Shown: positions 24,301 to 30,899 of the stretch, in pieces | Numbering within the stretch: the stretch's first letter is position 1 | Layout of the letters: the number at the start of each line of letters is the position of its first letter | NCBI GenBank assembly: GCA_035048485.1 | Contig: CM068592.1 | Coordinates: 34,790,001-34,854,000 of the forward strand | Source: Pteria penguin | Lineage: Eukaryota; Mollusca; Bivalvia; Pterioida; Pteriidae | Reading direction: 5' to 3' | Length of the DNA stretch: 64,000 nt | Made by a program: the position numbers and the translations under genes | The notes under the pieces: generated by a model | The model's input: the letters and a program-made list of their open reading frames with translations, nothing else | The model's database searches: none | Told to the model about the DNA's origin: nothing

Positions 24301-25022
24301 CTCGCATTTCCTCCTCTGTCTCTTTAAATACATTGAAATAGATGCATCACAAAATTATACTTGATAAAAGTACAGAATTATATTTCAATATATATACCCT
24401 GTAAAAGTTAACTGCATGGTCTTCAAGACAAACAGTTCATTATATAACAAGACATCATTATTTCATTCAACTTGAACATTGAATCTTCAGTATGACTGAT
24501 TCCAAACTTCAGAAATCATTACAAGTAATTGTAGTTTTCAACTTTCAATGTTTATAGATAAACAAGAATCAACTAAATATTGTACATGTACATACCGATA
24601 TAACATACATTTATGTACTTACCACTCAGAAGCAAATAATAACGAACTTAATTTTATTGTTGAAAGGAATAAATAATAACAAGAACTCACTCTAGGCTTT
24701 CAATATTTGTTAGAACATGCACAAATGTGTGTTAAATTGCTTATTGGAAAGTGTATCAGTGTACATGTACCTGTGGAATTTCCACTATCTGTTATAAAAC
24801 TTAATTTTTTTCAAAAGCTATTACTATTTACATGTAAAACATGTACTGCCACTGAAGAGGAGAGGAAATATATACACAATAATACAATAAATTAAATAAT
24901 AACAAAATTTTACCAAGTTCATCATAATTAATGTTATTCTCGTCTAGAATATTATACAGTTGCATTATGTCCATAGTCTTGATGCTGTCAATTGACTGAC
25001 TGCAATGAAATGAAGATGCCAT
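1..25022 (-). CDS. Dynamin-like large GTPase, ten exons, 3' end beyond window
   Basis: Ten exons read leftwards from 25,022 join with matching phases into 575 codons without a stop. Residues 1-58 form a short N-terminal region of helical, charged character, weakly like a SAP-type helix-loop-helix. Residues about 50-125 are lysine/glutamate-rich and probably coiled coil. The GTPase domain follows: P-loop GETGAGKS at 134-141, candidate switch threonines in STTST near 159-163, DTPG at 233-236, and NKWD at 303-306. Residues 348-575 are alpha-helical in character, as expected for the stalk region. The order and spacing fit the dynamin superfamily (Dynamin_N type) and are unlike Ras-like or GIMAP proteins. 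Such proteins hydrolyse GTP and usually remodel or tether membranes; any membrane anchor would be encoded left of position 1. The substrate membrane is not deducible. It could be a mitofusin-like or innate-immunity dynamin relative. The start has a good context (A at -3, G at +4) just after a splice acceptor. Confidence 0.85.
992..1131. repeat. 66-bp tandem duplication with CRE-like sites
   Basis: Two near-identical units start at about 1,001 and 1,067, each carrying CCGCACCGAACACG, then GACGTCTCA and AACGTCAATT. The GACGTC core resembles a CREB/ATF site. It lies in the last visible intron of the dynamin-like gene; function unknown. Confidence 0.7.
1331..1416. repeat. 27-bp inverted repeat (hairpin) with 32-bp loop
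   Basis: Arms 1,331-1,357 and 1,390-1,416 are complementary at 25 of 27 positions (AGTTACACCC... and ...GGGTGTAACT). A C+G-rich loop contains two CTCGG repeats. It looks like the remains of a small foldback element. Confidence 0.75.
1664..2764. mobile_element. Non-autonomous hAT-type DNA transposon, 1.1 kb
   Basis: The ends are inverted: CAGAGATGTTGAAAT at 1,664 and its complement ending at 2,764. CAGAG-type ends are typical of the hAT superfamily. Sub-terminal CTGTCAGTCC repeats (1,700-1,755) and GGACCGG/GTCGG repeats (2,680-2,745) lie just inside. The flanks (TAAAAATC and TAAATCAA) match only loosely as an 8-bp target duplication. No transposase ORF is visible inside. Confidence 0.55.
2765..4996. 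other. Intron sequence, no gene seen
   Basis: AT-rich intron of the dynamin-like gene. Only a short fragment of a bivalve foldback element (TTGTGAAACACTAATGCCC at about 3,361) and a GGATGGATTGACAG-type simple repeat near 3,755-3,815 were noted. Confidence 0.5.
4997..5428 (+). pseudogene. Cysteine-rich, WW-containing mollusc family ORF with one in-frame TGA
   Basis: From ATG at 4,997 one frame runs 144 codons to TAG at 5,426-5,428, broken only by TGA at 5,240-5,242. Both halves look coding and belong together. The first half carries LNHHEW-like text (ALFNHHEWTFEKV), FQRSF and CSYCLCRPCIT; the second, directly after the TGA, carries PLWW, then RKEIYKCFWTMLFH and RKSRVL. I recall a large uncharacterised mollusc/cnidarian family with this layout (HxxW, CxxCxCxPCIT, NRxLWW, YKxFWTML); in it an arginine usually precedes the position, so CGA to TGA is a likely change. 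It lies antisense within an intron of the GTPase gene. It is probably an intronless decayed copy, though readthrough cannot be excluded. Confidence 0.55.
5429..6203. other. No gene recognised
   Basis: AT-rich intron DNA. A plus-strand ORF of 84 codons at 5,797-6,051 has no recognisable motif and is not supported by splice signals. Confidence 0.4.
6204..7866. mobile_element. Bivalve foldback element (GAGGCCCAAGTGGGCC family), long copy
   Basis: Begins ACAAGAGGCCCAAGTGGGCC with CGCTCACCTGAG and ends with the complement CTCAGGTGAGCTAAAA. GGCCCAAGTGGGCC is itself palindromic. A second copy with the same ends and over 600 bp of nearly identical start sequence lies at 20,196-21,404. No transposase is visible. 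The right part holds a 145-bp unit repeated three times. Confidence 0.75.
7386..7830. repeat. 145-bp tandem repeat, three units
   Basis: Units begin near 7,386, 7,531 and 7,676, each containing GAAGTTTGGTGAAATT, AATGTGTCAACCAATCAGAG and CATCTTGGAT. The copies are nearly identical. ORFs across it are by-products of the repeat. Confidence 0.9.
7960..8074 (-). CDS. Dynamin-like gene exon 9
   Basis: 115 nt, acceptor TTGACAG, donor GTAGGA, phase 0 in and phase 1 out. It encodes residues 434-471, helical and charged, ending MFNWNA. The 4.5-kb intron upstream contains the whole 3.7-kb inverted-repeat element. Confidence 0.8.
8455..8485 (-). repeat. SINE head fragment
   Basis: GGGGGCTTAACCACTACGCAAAG on the plus strand is the complement of a tRNA-like A-box region resembling the SINE head at 23,350-23,390. 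Confidence 0.35.
9942..10104 (+). CDS. Possible first coding exon inside the 3.7-kb element
   Basis: The sequence is C+G-richer than its surroundings and ends at a good donor, CAGG/GTAAGT, at about 10,104. Two overlapping frames are open: one from ATG at 9,951 reads 52 codons into the donor, the other starts at 9,942 and stops at 10,073. There is no recognisable domain. The frame from 9,951 is preferred because it reaches the donor. Confidence 0.25.
10906..11051. mobile_element. 146-bp MITE with CAGTGGCGGAT ends
   Basis: Starts CAGTGGCGGATCCAGG and ends CCGCCACTG, with ATGAC on both sides as a likely target duplication. Long G runs lie near both ends. A second left end of the same family begins at about 10,765. 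Confidence 0.65.
11064..11250 (+). repeat. tRNA-derived SINE, 5'-truncated copy
   Basis: Contains AAAAACCGAGGCCC, TGCTTCGGGTGGGTCC, GATGCCGTCACC and an AATCAATCAATCAATC tail, matching the fuller copy at 27,428-27,714. The tRNA-like head is missing. Confidence 0.75.
11405..11652 (+). CDS. Possible BEN-like exon with in-frame stops, inside the 3.7-kb element
   Basis: After a TTTGCAG acceptor at 11,404 one frame reads a serine/lysine-rich stretch, then GYTLCYNLLVGVFSIKEMAN. Its pattern (aromatic, LL, F, E, N/S) is weakly like a BEN domain core. Stops interrupt it at about codon 10 and again after ARD, so it is decayed or misread. A GTAAG donor follows near 11,650. The identification is a guess from pattern only. 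Confidence 0.2.
11792..11948 (+). CDS. Possible terminal exon inside the 3.7-kb element
   Basis: Follows a TATCTGCAG acceptor and is open to TAG at 11,946-11,948. The peptide is hydrophilic and lysine-rich (HARKKLKKNEKL) with no recognised domain. It may be the 3' exon of the element's own gene. Confidence 0.25.
12530..12671 (-). CDS. Dynamin-like gene exon 8
   Basis: 142 nt, acceptor TTCACAG, donor GTATGG. It completes residue 386 and encodes 387-433, a basic amphipathic helix (WLEMFLSRLQHRL) followed by a charged coiled-coil-like stretch belonging to the helical region after the GTPase domain. Confidence 0.85.
12696..13930. other. Intron sequence with one inverted repeat
   Basis: Intron of the dynamin-like gene. 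The only structure noted is a perfect 16-bp inverted repeat, GGATGGAAGTATACCA at 13,228-13,243 and its complement at 13,319-13,334. Confidence 0.5.
13935..14050 (-). CDS. Dynamin-like gene exon 7
   Basis: 116 nt, acceptor TTTCTAG, donor GTAAGT, phase 0 in and phase 2 out. It encodes residues 348-385 including LEKLIPASLEAK-like text (actual: IEKLIPASLEAKVKR). It follows directly in frame from exon 6 when the first GAGGTAAG donor is used. Confidence 0.85.
14290..14580. mobile_element. Small bivalve foldback repeat (TTTGTGAAACACTCATGCCC family)
   Basis: Begins TGTGTTTGTGAAACACTCATGCCC-like sequence and ends with CCAGGGGCATAAAAAA. Internal text includes paired GGTCATTG and GACCTTG-type motifs and a CAAACAAACAAACA run. 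Fragments recur at 3,361, 27,290 and 28,540. Confidence 0.55.
14837..15475. repeat. Minisatellite made of tandem splice-donor units (20 + 25 bp alternating)
   Basis: On the minus (transcribed) strand the array alternates about 20-bp and 25-bp units, each with TGTACTGT(A/T)GAG followed by GTAAG. By eye about 18 exact GAGGTAAG strings occur, each a near-ideal 5' splice site. The right-most unit is the functional exon 6 end and donor (15,453/15,452). Because 45 is divisible by three, a meaningless plus-strand ORF spans the array. Confidence 0.95.
15453..15674 (-). CDS. Dynamin-like gene exon 6 (G4 motif, 3' end inside a repeat)
   Basis: 222 nt, phase 0 on both sides. It encodes residues 274-347 with TIFVCNKWD as the G4 guanine-specificity motif at 303-306. 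The last five codons (MCTVE) and the donor GAG/GTAAGA are themselves one unit of the minisatellite that fills the start of the next intron. The chosen donor is the first of about 18 GAGGTAAG sites and the only one that avoids an immediate in-frame stop. Confidence 0.85.
15826..16376. repeat. 22-bp minisatellite, about 25 units
   Basis: Units of the form CATACTGACTTGTCAGATATAT with small indels. GACTTGTC is followed just right of the array (16,390-16,500) by the inverse motif TGACAAGTC several times, so array and flank could fold back on each other. Confidence 0.9.
16530..17240. repeat. 28-30-bp minisatellite, about 24 units
   Basis: Units of the form TGACTGGCTCTCTGCTGTTTACACAAC, degenerate and variable in length. 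It lies in the same intron, directly after the 22-bp array. Confidence 0.9.
17262..18330. repeat. 33-bp minisatellite, about 32 units, each with a hairpin and TATA-like string
   Basis: Units of the form GGCAGCAGGTGCCTGCTGTATGG plus CCTATAAAA. CAGCAGGTGCCTGCTG is a 6-bp stem with a 4-base loop. It begins only about 100 bp inside the intron after exon 5. Confidence 0.95.
18438..18578 (-). CDS. Dynamin-like gene exon 5 (G3 motif)
   Basis: 141 nt, phase 0 on both sides, acceptor TTGCAG and donor GTAAGT. It encodes residues 227-273 with MIVDTPGIGES, the G3 motif that binds the gamma-phosphate/Mg region, followed by FIYVINSAN, a buried strand typical of dynamin GTPase domains. Confidence 0.9.
18932..19209 (-). 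CDS. Dynamin-like gene exon 4 (P-loop and switch I)
   Basis: 278 nt from acceptor TTACAG to donor GTATTT. It completes Gly134 and encodes 135-226. ETGAGKSSLLNLLLG gives the G1 motif with the long hydrophobic helix typical of dynamins; the STTST block about 18 residues later is the likely G2 threonine. The intron splits the first glycine of the P-loop. Confidence 0.9.
19798..20195. mobile_element. Partial bivalve foldback element
   Basis: Starts ACCAAGTGGGCCTATGCCACTCACC, the left end of the same family as 6,204-7,866, and is interrupted at 20,196 where a second copy begins. Confidence 0.55.
20196..21404. mobile_element. Bivalve foldback element, second full copy
   Basis: Starts ACAAGAGGCCCAAGTGGGCC and ends GAGCCTTTGGCTCTGGTGAGCTAAAA. 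Its first 600 bp match 6,204-6,800 almost base for base. It lacks the 145-bp tandem units. It lies in the intron between exons 3 and 4 of the GTPase gene. Confidence 0.8.
21405..21745. mobile_element. Further foldback-element fragments
   Basis: Contains GAGCCATTGGCTCGGATAAGC as another right end and ACCTTGAGTAAATG and GATGGAGGGAGG... segments typical of the family's right part, ending in AATCAGGTAAGGTAAAA. Confidence 0.5.
21792..22017 (-). CDS. Dynamin-like gene exon 3 (coiled coil, first P-loop residue)
   Basis: 226 nt, from TTTCAG acceptor to GTTTGT donor, phase 0 in and phase 1 out. It encodes residues 59-133 plus one base of Gly134. The run of K/E/L heptads suggests a coiled coil; the end, PIVVA, is the beta strand that leads into the P-loop. 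Confidence 0.85.
22080..23210. other. Intron sequence, no gene seen
   Basis: AT-rich intron of the dynamin-like gene; no ORF or repeat structure stood out. Confidence 0.5.
23215..23388 (-). repeat. tRNA-derived SINE with CCAA-type tail
   Basis: On the minus strand it begins GGGGCAGGCTTGGCGTAGTGG (A box TGGCGTAGTGG), then AGATTCGATTCCCGGG (B box), and ends in TTAACTAACCAACC. Internal Pol III promoter boxes at the right spacing identify a tRNA-headed SINE. The head is not a functional tRNA, as no cloverleaf arms are evident. Confidence 0.7.
23690..24082. mobile_element. Bivalve foldback element, right part
   Basis: Ends ATTTGAGCCAAAGGCTCAGTGAGCTAAAA and contains AAGGAACCTTGAGTACTTCA, both hallmarks of the family. 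Confidence 0.6.
24257..24321 (-). CDS. Dynamin-like gene exon 2
   Basis: 65 nt: two bases complete residue 37 and 21 codons reach residue 58, followed by a GTGAGT donor in phase 0. The acceptor (TTTAAAG) has a weak pyrimidine tract, so its exact position is less certain than the others. The peptide is acidic and lysine-rich (ETEEEMRDLI start). Confidence 0.65.
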
Positions 25023-25036
25023 TCTGTCAGGTATTC
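24914..25036 (-). CDS. Dynamin-like gene exon 1 (coding from 25,022)
   Basis: A TTTTTCAG acceptor at 25,037 precedes 14 bases of 5' UTR and then ATG at 25,022-25,020, so a non-coding exon should lie further right. The exon encodes residues 1-36 and ends in phase 1 at a GTAAAA donor. The longer in-frame start at 25,118 would read through this acceptor and is less likely. Confidence 0.7.
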
Positions 25037-25221
25037 CTGAAAAATGAAAGTTCATATGAGTTGAATTTTCTGTAAGAAGATACTGTCTATACAGGACGAC
25101 ATATCTATAACCAGTCAACTTGTAAGGTTATAGATGTCTAGAAATATTATATAATACAGTAAGTCCAGAATATTGTAAGATTACCAGTAAGTATAAGCAG
25201 AGACATATATAAACACTTGGG

Positions 25222-25330
25222 TGGAGCTCGGGTAGCTCAGTCGGTTAGAGGGTCGGATGCATGACAGCTAGGTGATTCAGTACTATAGGTCGTAGATTCG
25301 AGTCCAAGATGGGGAACGAATATAAGTGAA
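25222..25330 (+). repeat. tRNA-derived SINE head
   Basis: GGGTAGCTCAGTCGGTTAGAG contains a good A box (TAGCTCAGTCGG), and AGATTCGAGTCC is a B box about 60 bp later. The anticodon region does not fold, so this is SINE-like and not a tRNA gene. Confidence 0.6.
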
Positions 25331-25610
25331 ATATAGGGTGCCTTGTTAGTTGTAGTGTCTTTGTGCTTTATATGTTTGTCTAATTTGTCTTTATTTTCTA
25401 CCAGTATTTCTTCAGAGATCCAAGGTCCATAGTACTCCCAAGTGTTTCACAGATTCTATTTGTGCTTTATATGTTTATTTCTCTTTCAGTGTTGTATTCT
25501 CTCAGAGGATCCGCCTGCGTTTACGTCAGGTAAATTCCTTAACTTTCCGTGGCCGTGTTGTCATGCATGCGATTAGTTAATGATTGGCAATTAAAGCTCC
25601 ATTTTTGTGA

Positions 25611-25690
25611 AGCTCAGGTAGCTCAGTCAGTTAGAGGGTCGGATGCATGACAGCTAGGTGTGTGTGTGTGTATGTATGTATGTATGTATA
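25611..25690 (+). repeat. Second, truncated copy of the same SINE head
   Basis: AGGTAGCTCAGTCAGTTAGAG and GGTCGGATGCATGACAGC repeat the copy at 25,222, then pass into TG and TATG simple repeats at 25,661-25,690. Confidence 0.65.
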
Positions 25691-25739
25691 ATGTGTATAA
25701 AAAGTCAAATTACCTAGGTAAGCTGTTGTACATGTACAA

Positions 25740-26295
25740 TAAAAAAGCAGTTTAGATCATGTTGTCATAGGCACCACACTACCTATCTGCATATCTTGTT
25801 TGGTGATGATGTACATTTGCATTTGTTATTTCGTAAATTCAATTTAAAATTGTATGAATCTTCTATCTAAGCTATCTTCACGAAAGGACTTTAATCTTCC
25901 GGGTCCAAAAATAAATAAGCAATTTAGTCAAACGTTTTCCTATGCATTGTCAAAAGTATAATTAAATGTCTAAATTGTAGAAGAAAGAACAATCAAGCGG
26001 AATTCGAGCGATCCCCATTTTTGTGATATTTCCTTATCAAACCAAGATAGCAGGAACTTCGTAAATCGTACATCGACTTACAACATGACTGTCATGTGAC
26101 TTGTAAAAATTTTTATATATTGAACCCGTTATATATATATTTTTTTTAACCATATCAGTGATAAATATGTTATATACGTCCCTGACCATATTAATCAAAT
26201 TATTCAGAATAAATTCTTCATTGAGAATTTAACTTCTGAGATTTTTAATGAACGAAACCAAATCAAATACCATTAAAATCAGCAAGGACCTCTCC
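25740..26295. other. No gene seen
   Basis: AT-rich intergenic DNA upstream of the dynamin-like gene. No clear promoter could be placed. Confidence 0.4.
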
Positions 26296-26304
26296 TGAAA
26301 TAGT

Positions 26305-26878
26305 TATATTCAGCAGACAAGTTCAGCTAAAGCCACCAGATCTGTTGGATTCCTACGCAGGAACCTGCGAGGATGCCCAAGTGACGTAAAAGCCCAGGCG
26401 CACCTAACATTAGTAAGTCCGATACTGGAATACGCATCCTCCGTGTGGGACCCCTACACCATCCAGCAGATCAACACCCTAGAACAGGTCCAGCGACAAG
26501 CGGCTAGATTCGCATTTGGCGACTATACCAGTAGAGAGCTAGGATGTGTCACCAACATGCTGCACCAACTAGCATGAGACACCATAGAGGAGCGCAGAGC
26601 TAGGAACAGAGCTGTCATTTTCTGATTTTCAAGATCTTGAACAACTTGGTAGAGATCCCACTCAATAAGTACCACCACATCCAAATAAGTACCACCAGAA
26701 CAAGAAGCGCTGTAGCTAATAACATCATTCACGTGATCAGTACTATCTAGAGTGGACGTTTATAAATACTCATTCCTACCAAGAACCATCATCACCTGGA
26801 ACTCCATACTACCAGACATACGTAATCAGCCATCCATTGACAGCTTCAGGCATGCACTACATACCATCATTATACGGT
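26305..26878 (+). pseudogene. LINE (CR1/jockey-like) reverse-transcriptase C-terminal fragment
   Basis: From 26,320 one frame reads SAKATRSVGFLRRNLRGCP and then LEYASSVWDPYT, the region that follows the polymerase domain in CR1/jockey-like LINEs. TGA interrupts it at 26,575, and after frameshifts ILNNLVEIPLNKY and FLPRTIITWNS complete the family's usual C-terminus. The upstream RT catalytic part is missing, as expected for a 5'-truncated insertion. Non-functional. Confidence 0.75.
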
Positions 26879-27427
26879 TTATAAATACATATGTTGTATG
26901 TTAAAATTGATGTCTTTTTGAGTAAAGCAGCATGTTTGCAAACATTTTTTTTTATTAATTTCCATTGCTTTATTCCATGTTATACGGAATAAAACGAGAC
27001 ATTGTAAAAATACTTAGAGAACGGGGCAAATAACAGGATATAGCCCAGTCTTTTTGATAATGTTTTTATTTTACAGGGACTTGTTTAATAACGAAAATAC
27101 TGAAAGTAGTCTATGTCTCTGGTTAGTGTACATTAAAATTCTAAGTCAACCTAGTAAGTGCCAAAGTGGTGGTAGTGGTGTGTTGCGCATGTGTATGGGG
27201 AAGGGACCTCGGGACATATATTCCATTCAATGACATAAACCAATCATGTACATGTTGGCATTCATGAATTCGTATGCCTCGCAACTTTTGAACCGTGAGA
27301 GATTGAAACTATGGCATGTATAATGATATTCCACTATAAATAAAGTCCTTTCAAATTTCAGCAAGATCATTGACCTTGTGACCTTGACCATGACCTTTGA
27401 CGACCTTCATTTCAAAAAGAAAATGAA

Positions 27428-27714
27428 AGCCGGAGTGGCCTAGTGGTATCACGCTCTCATCCTGATCGGGGGGGGGGGGGGGGTGTTTCGAGTCCCGCTC
27501 TGGTCATGCCGGTGTCCTGTCTTGCGAATGAGACATTAAAAACCGAGGCCCCGTGTCGTGGTATGCATGGCACGTTAAAGATCCCTCACTGCTTCGGGTG
27601 GGTCCGTTGCAAAGGTCAAAATTTGTATGCCCCGCATCAGGCGGATGCCGTCACCATATACGTGAAATTGGTCGTGGTGTGACGTTAAACAAAAATCAAT
27701 CAATCAATCAATCA
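27428..27714 (+). repeat. tRNA-derived SINE, nearly full length, with a poly-G expansion
   Basis: A box TGGCCTAGTGG at about 27,436 and a B-box-like TTTCGAGTCCC at about 27,485 are separated by a run of about 16 G. The body contains GAGACATTAAAAACCGAGG and GCTTCGGGTGGGTCC, and the tail is ATCAATCAATCAATCAATCA. Other copies lie at 11,064, 37,873, 38,228 and 57,480. Confidence 0.85.
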
Positions 27715-28534
27715 GTCAAAATTTGCCTCATTTGCCATAAGGCCATAAGAAAACAAATTCCTAGATTCTCATCTTCGCCCACCTCGATTCTTCACATCCG
27801 TCCCAATTATTTTTGGAAGGTGATGTAATCAGCTTCCCTCAGCCGCCGTCCGTCCCAGTTGCAAAACCTATATAACCCAAGTGTTCTTCCACTCTAAACA
27901 GTAACAAAAATATAGTCCCTAGACAAATCATCGTATACATAAAGGAGAAAACAGAAGACAAAGTTGTATGACACAAATCACCAAGGACATGCACACATGC
28001 ACATACATGTAAAGTGCAATTATAGCAACTATATATATAAAGTTGAAGAATTTGTGCTGAACATATTGAAATTTGCTAATATAGATAGGCCTAGTGTACT
28101 CTTGTTTATAAGATAAAGTTATATGAAAAGTTATGCCTTTACCATGGCTACCTTTCTCTTCAGGATAGAGCAATTGTTTTGTTTTGTTGTGTTTTTAATG
28201 TATTTGATATACACGTACATCTTCACTTGTGCGCATGAGCTCGTTTGTTTATTTTTTTTAAATAACATTTTGAAAATTATATAGCAGACCAGAAATATCA
28301 TGTGCCTTGAGATTTTATTTCTATAGTTATTGATTTTATGTTATTGTATATTGATAGGAAGTCAAGTAAAATTATGAAAGCTTAACAATGTTACTATTTT
28401 GTGATTGCCAGGTCCGGTTAGTCATATTCAATGTCCAATTCCATTTAAGAGAAACATGAAAAATAAAAATAAAAAAATTCCCCCACCCTCCCAAATTTCT
28501 TGAAAAGTTGGACGAGAATTTAGCAGGTTTTTTC

Positions 28535-28745
28535 TTTTATTATGGCCTAACTTTTGAACCATGAGAGATAGGGACTAAGAATGATATTTAGGATGAATAT
28601 TACACTAATAAAGCCCTTTCAAATTACACCTAGGTCATTGACCTTGTGACCTTGACCATGACGTGTGACCTACATTTCAACATTTGCCTTATTTGGACGT
28701 TGTTGCTGCTGGAGACATTCATGTTTCACAAACAATCATCTTGTT
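28535..28745. mobile_element. Foldback-repeat fragment with TTCATGTTTCACAAACA end
   Basis: The end is the complement of the TGTTTGTGAAACACTCATG start seen at 14,295, and GGTCATTGACCTTGTGACC occurs inside. A related piece, GATCATTGACCTTGTGACC, lies at 27,365. Confidence 0.5.
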
Positions 28746-29269
28746 CTATCATGATTTTCTTTTACTACCCTTTCTTTCAAGAAGGGAAAAATTGAGAGCC
28801 ATAGGCTAGAATAGAGCATCACAGGCTCAAATTATGCAGTGGAAGTCTGAGGACATGATCTCATGGAAAATTTAATAAAAAATGGAGCAAAATCATGAAA
28901 TTTATCCATCTATCTTTGTATACTGCAGCACCCTCTTGCGAGTATTATGTGCAGTCAGTGCACATATGTGTAGCATTAGAAGATGAAAGAAACTGTGGAC
29001 CTAATTGAGGAATGTGCTGTTAAAAAATAAAATGCACAGGAATAAAAGAGATGTTATTTAAGACCTTGGATGGTGGAGACTAGAGACCACAGCCTTGGAA
29101 GCAGCTGGGTTTCACCGTTTGCTAGTTCCACAACATGCTTTGGGAGGAATTTCCACTGGACAATGGCCAGGGGGCAAAAGGGACACTTGTAGCAGTCCTA
29201 GGTTGCGGTAATCTGTCTAAAAGATAGGGCATGGGCGTGTTTGGTCTGTCTTGATGACTGACTGCACCA

Positions 29270-30150
29270 TACAGAAAGAAAAAAGAGGAGTTACTGGCTC
29301 AGTTATGTGGCAGAAGTCATCATGGAGCTATACAATACATGAATATAAATAATATACTAGCACATATAACAAATTACAAAAATATTTGATTGTAGTGCAA
29401 TTACGATACCGACTTAGGACGGTCAATTAATTTGACAAAAGCCAAACAAATGGTGTGGTTAACCGGTTTACGGGCCCACCTTACCACTCATCGTAACAAC
29501 AGAACAATCAAAAGACGTACATTAAAAATTTATAAATAATCCTCCATGTAAAGAACAAGGGTCAACAGGTATCGCATATTGAGAGGTCATAAAAATATAA
29601 ACACGTAAGGTATTGTAAAACACATAATAATATAAAAATATTTGCGACATCAACATGATAAATCGTGCTCTACCAGTCTGAAAGTGAGCTAAGACCCTAG
29701 ATCTGTAGGAGTCCCGACTAACAGTCAGAGGGGACGAGGTTCAGGACCATGTCTCCTCTAAAAAAGGTTTGGACAAGGCGCGTCATATAGTCTCCACCGC
29801 CCTGTTAGTCAGCGTGCAACGTTCAAGTAAAAGTCTGCACAAGGCTGTAGAGGGGCCAAATACAAGACCTATAGTCTTTTTGATGATCTCAATGTCATAT
29901 TGTCTATTTAGAAGACGTTTGACTATTTTATTACATGATAAAATAACGTTATGGGAGCCTTTTAGTTTATATACGAGATCACCGTAACAATTAGGATGGG
30001 AAATTCCACTGGATACATAGTGTTGAATAGAAATATTTCCAAATTTAGATAGAAGTTCTGAATAAGATCTAAAGAATTTGCCGAATGTTTTTCTAAGCTT
30101 GTGATATCTGTAACCCTGAGTTAAAAGTTTAGTAGTAATTTGTAAATTAA
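29270..30150 (-). mobile_element. Penelope-like retroelement, C-terminal coding part and 3' end
   Basis: The minus-strand ORF ending at 29,783 carries LLTQGYRYHKLRKTFGKFF, GDLVYKL, KIVKRLLNRQYD and GLVFGPSTAL, which I recognise as the C-terminal region of a bivalve reverse transcriptase with GIP..CAP and YLDD motifs (Penelope-like; assignment from memory). The 3' UTR to about 29,270 contains the conserved module at 29,400-29,500. A close copy lies in plus orientation at 55,985-56,690. The reverse-transcriptase core is absent. Confidence 0.65.
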
Positions 30151-30395
30151 AGAGGGATTGCCACCAGTCCATAGACTATTTTATGGAATAATGACAGTTT
30201 AGGACAGGATTTCTGGTATTCAAGGGTTTCCCATCTTAGTTTTCCAGCATACTATTGACAATGGATGTCGGTGAGTAGTCATTTATTGTCCATCTTGCCC
30301 ATCTTGCTGCCCTGTTCTGCACCCTCTCAATCTTGTTAGACAGGTCTTTAGTTGGAGGGTCCCATACACTTGCTGCATATTCAAGTTGGGCATAT
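30151..30395 (-). pseudogene. LINE C-terminal fragment joined to the Penelope-like remnant
   Basis: On the minus strand LEYAASVWDPPT, then IERVQNRAARW and NDYSPTSIVNSML match the LINE C-terminal region also seen at 26.4 kb. Stops and frameshifts follow, then MDWWQSLFN continues without a stop into the Penelope-like LQITTKLLTQG at about 30,150. Confidence 0.65.
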
Positions 30396-30544
30396 GCTTA
30401 ACACTGAGCACATGCTCAGACTTTGAGAAGTTTTATAACCTCAATATTCTTAAGAATTCTCATATTTGAGCATGGGATCAGAGTTTGAGCATAGAACATT
30501 CTCAAGAAGTTTTATACCCTCTGGCTGTTGGGTTTGAGGGCTTA

Positions 30545-30877
30545 TTTAGAATGATCCTCTGTTGGTAAGGCCCGCCAAATGATGATTAGTCTGTCTGCTG
30601 GTAGGGAATAGTTGCAAGTGTCCGCCTCTGAGTTGCGAGTAGTAGGGCCCTCGGTGTAGAGTAGAGTGGTGTCTGTATCTGGGAATTGGGTGCTCTCTGC
30701 ATTTGGGTTGGCACAGTATCTATAGCTGTAGCTAAGTTTGGCCTTTTCATGGATTGCTTGTCTGTAATCTGATCTAGTTACACCTGTACAGGCCTGATGT
30801 GAGGATTCTCGCAGATGTAATAGGTGACCATCTCTGGATAAGACATGTCTCGAGGCTACACTGAGTACGCTCTCTAG
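30545..30877 (-). CDS. Unidentified open stretch of 111 codons without ATG
   Basis: Open between TGA at 30,878-30,880 and TAA at 30,542-30,544 on the minus strand. The composition is ordinary for a protein (HLLHLRESSHQACTGVTRSD and SLPADRLIIIWRALP). With no start codon it could be an exon or part of a decayed element. I do not recognise it. Confidence 0.25.
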
Positions 30878-30899
30878 TCAAGATACAAAGAGAATAATG

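Noticed and set aside
25222..25330. Intact tRNA gene
   Set aside because: A and B boxes are present but acceptor and anticodon arms do not pair; a second partial copy lies 390 bp away, as for a SINE.
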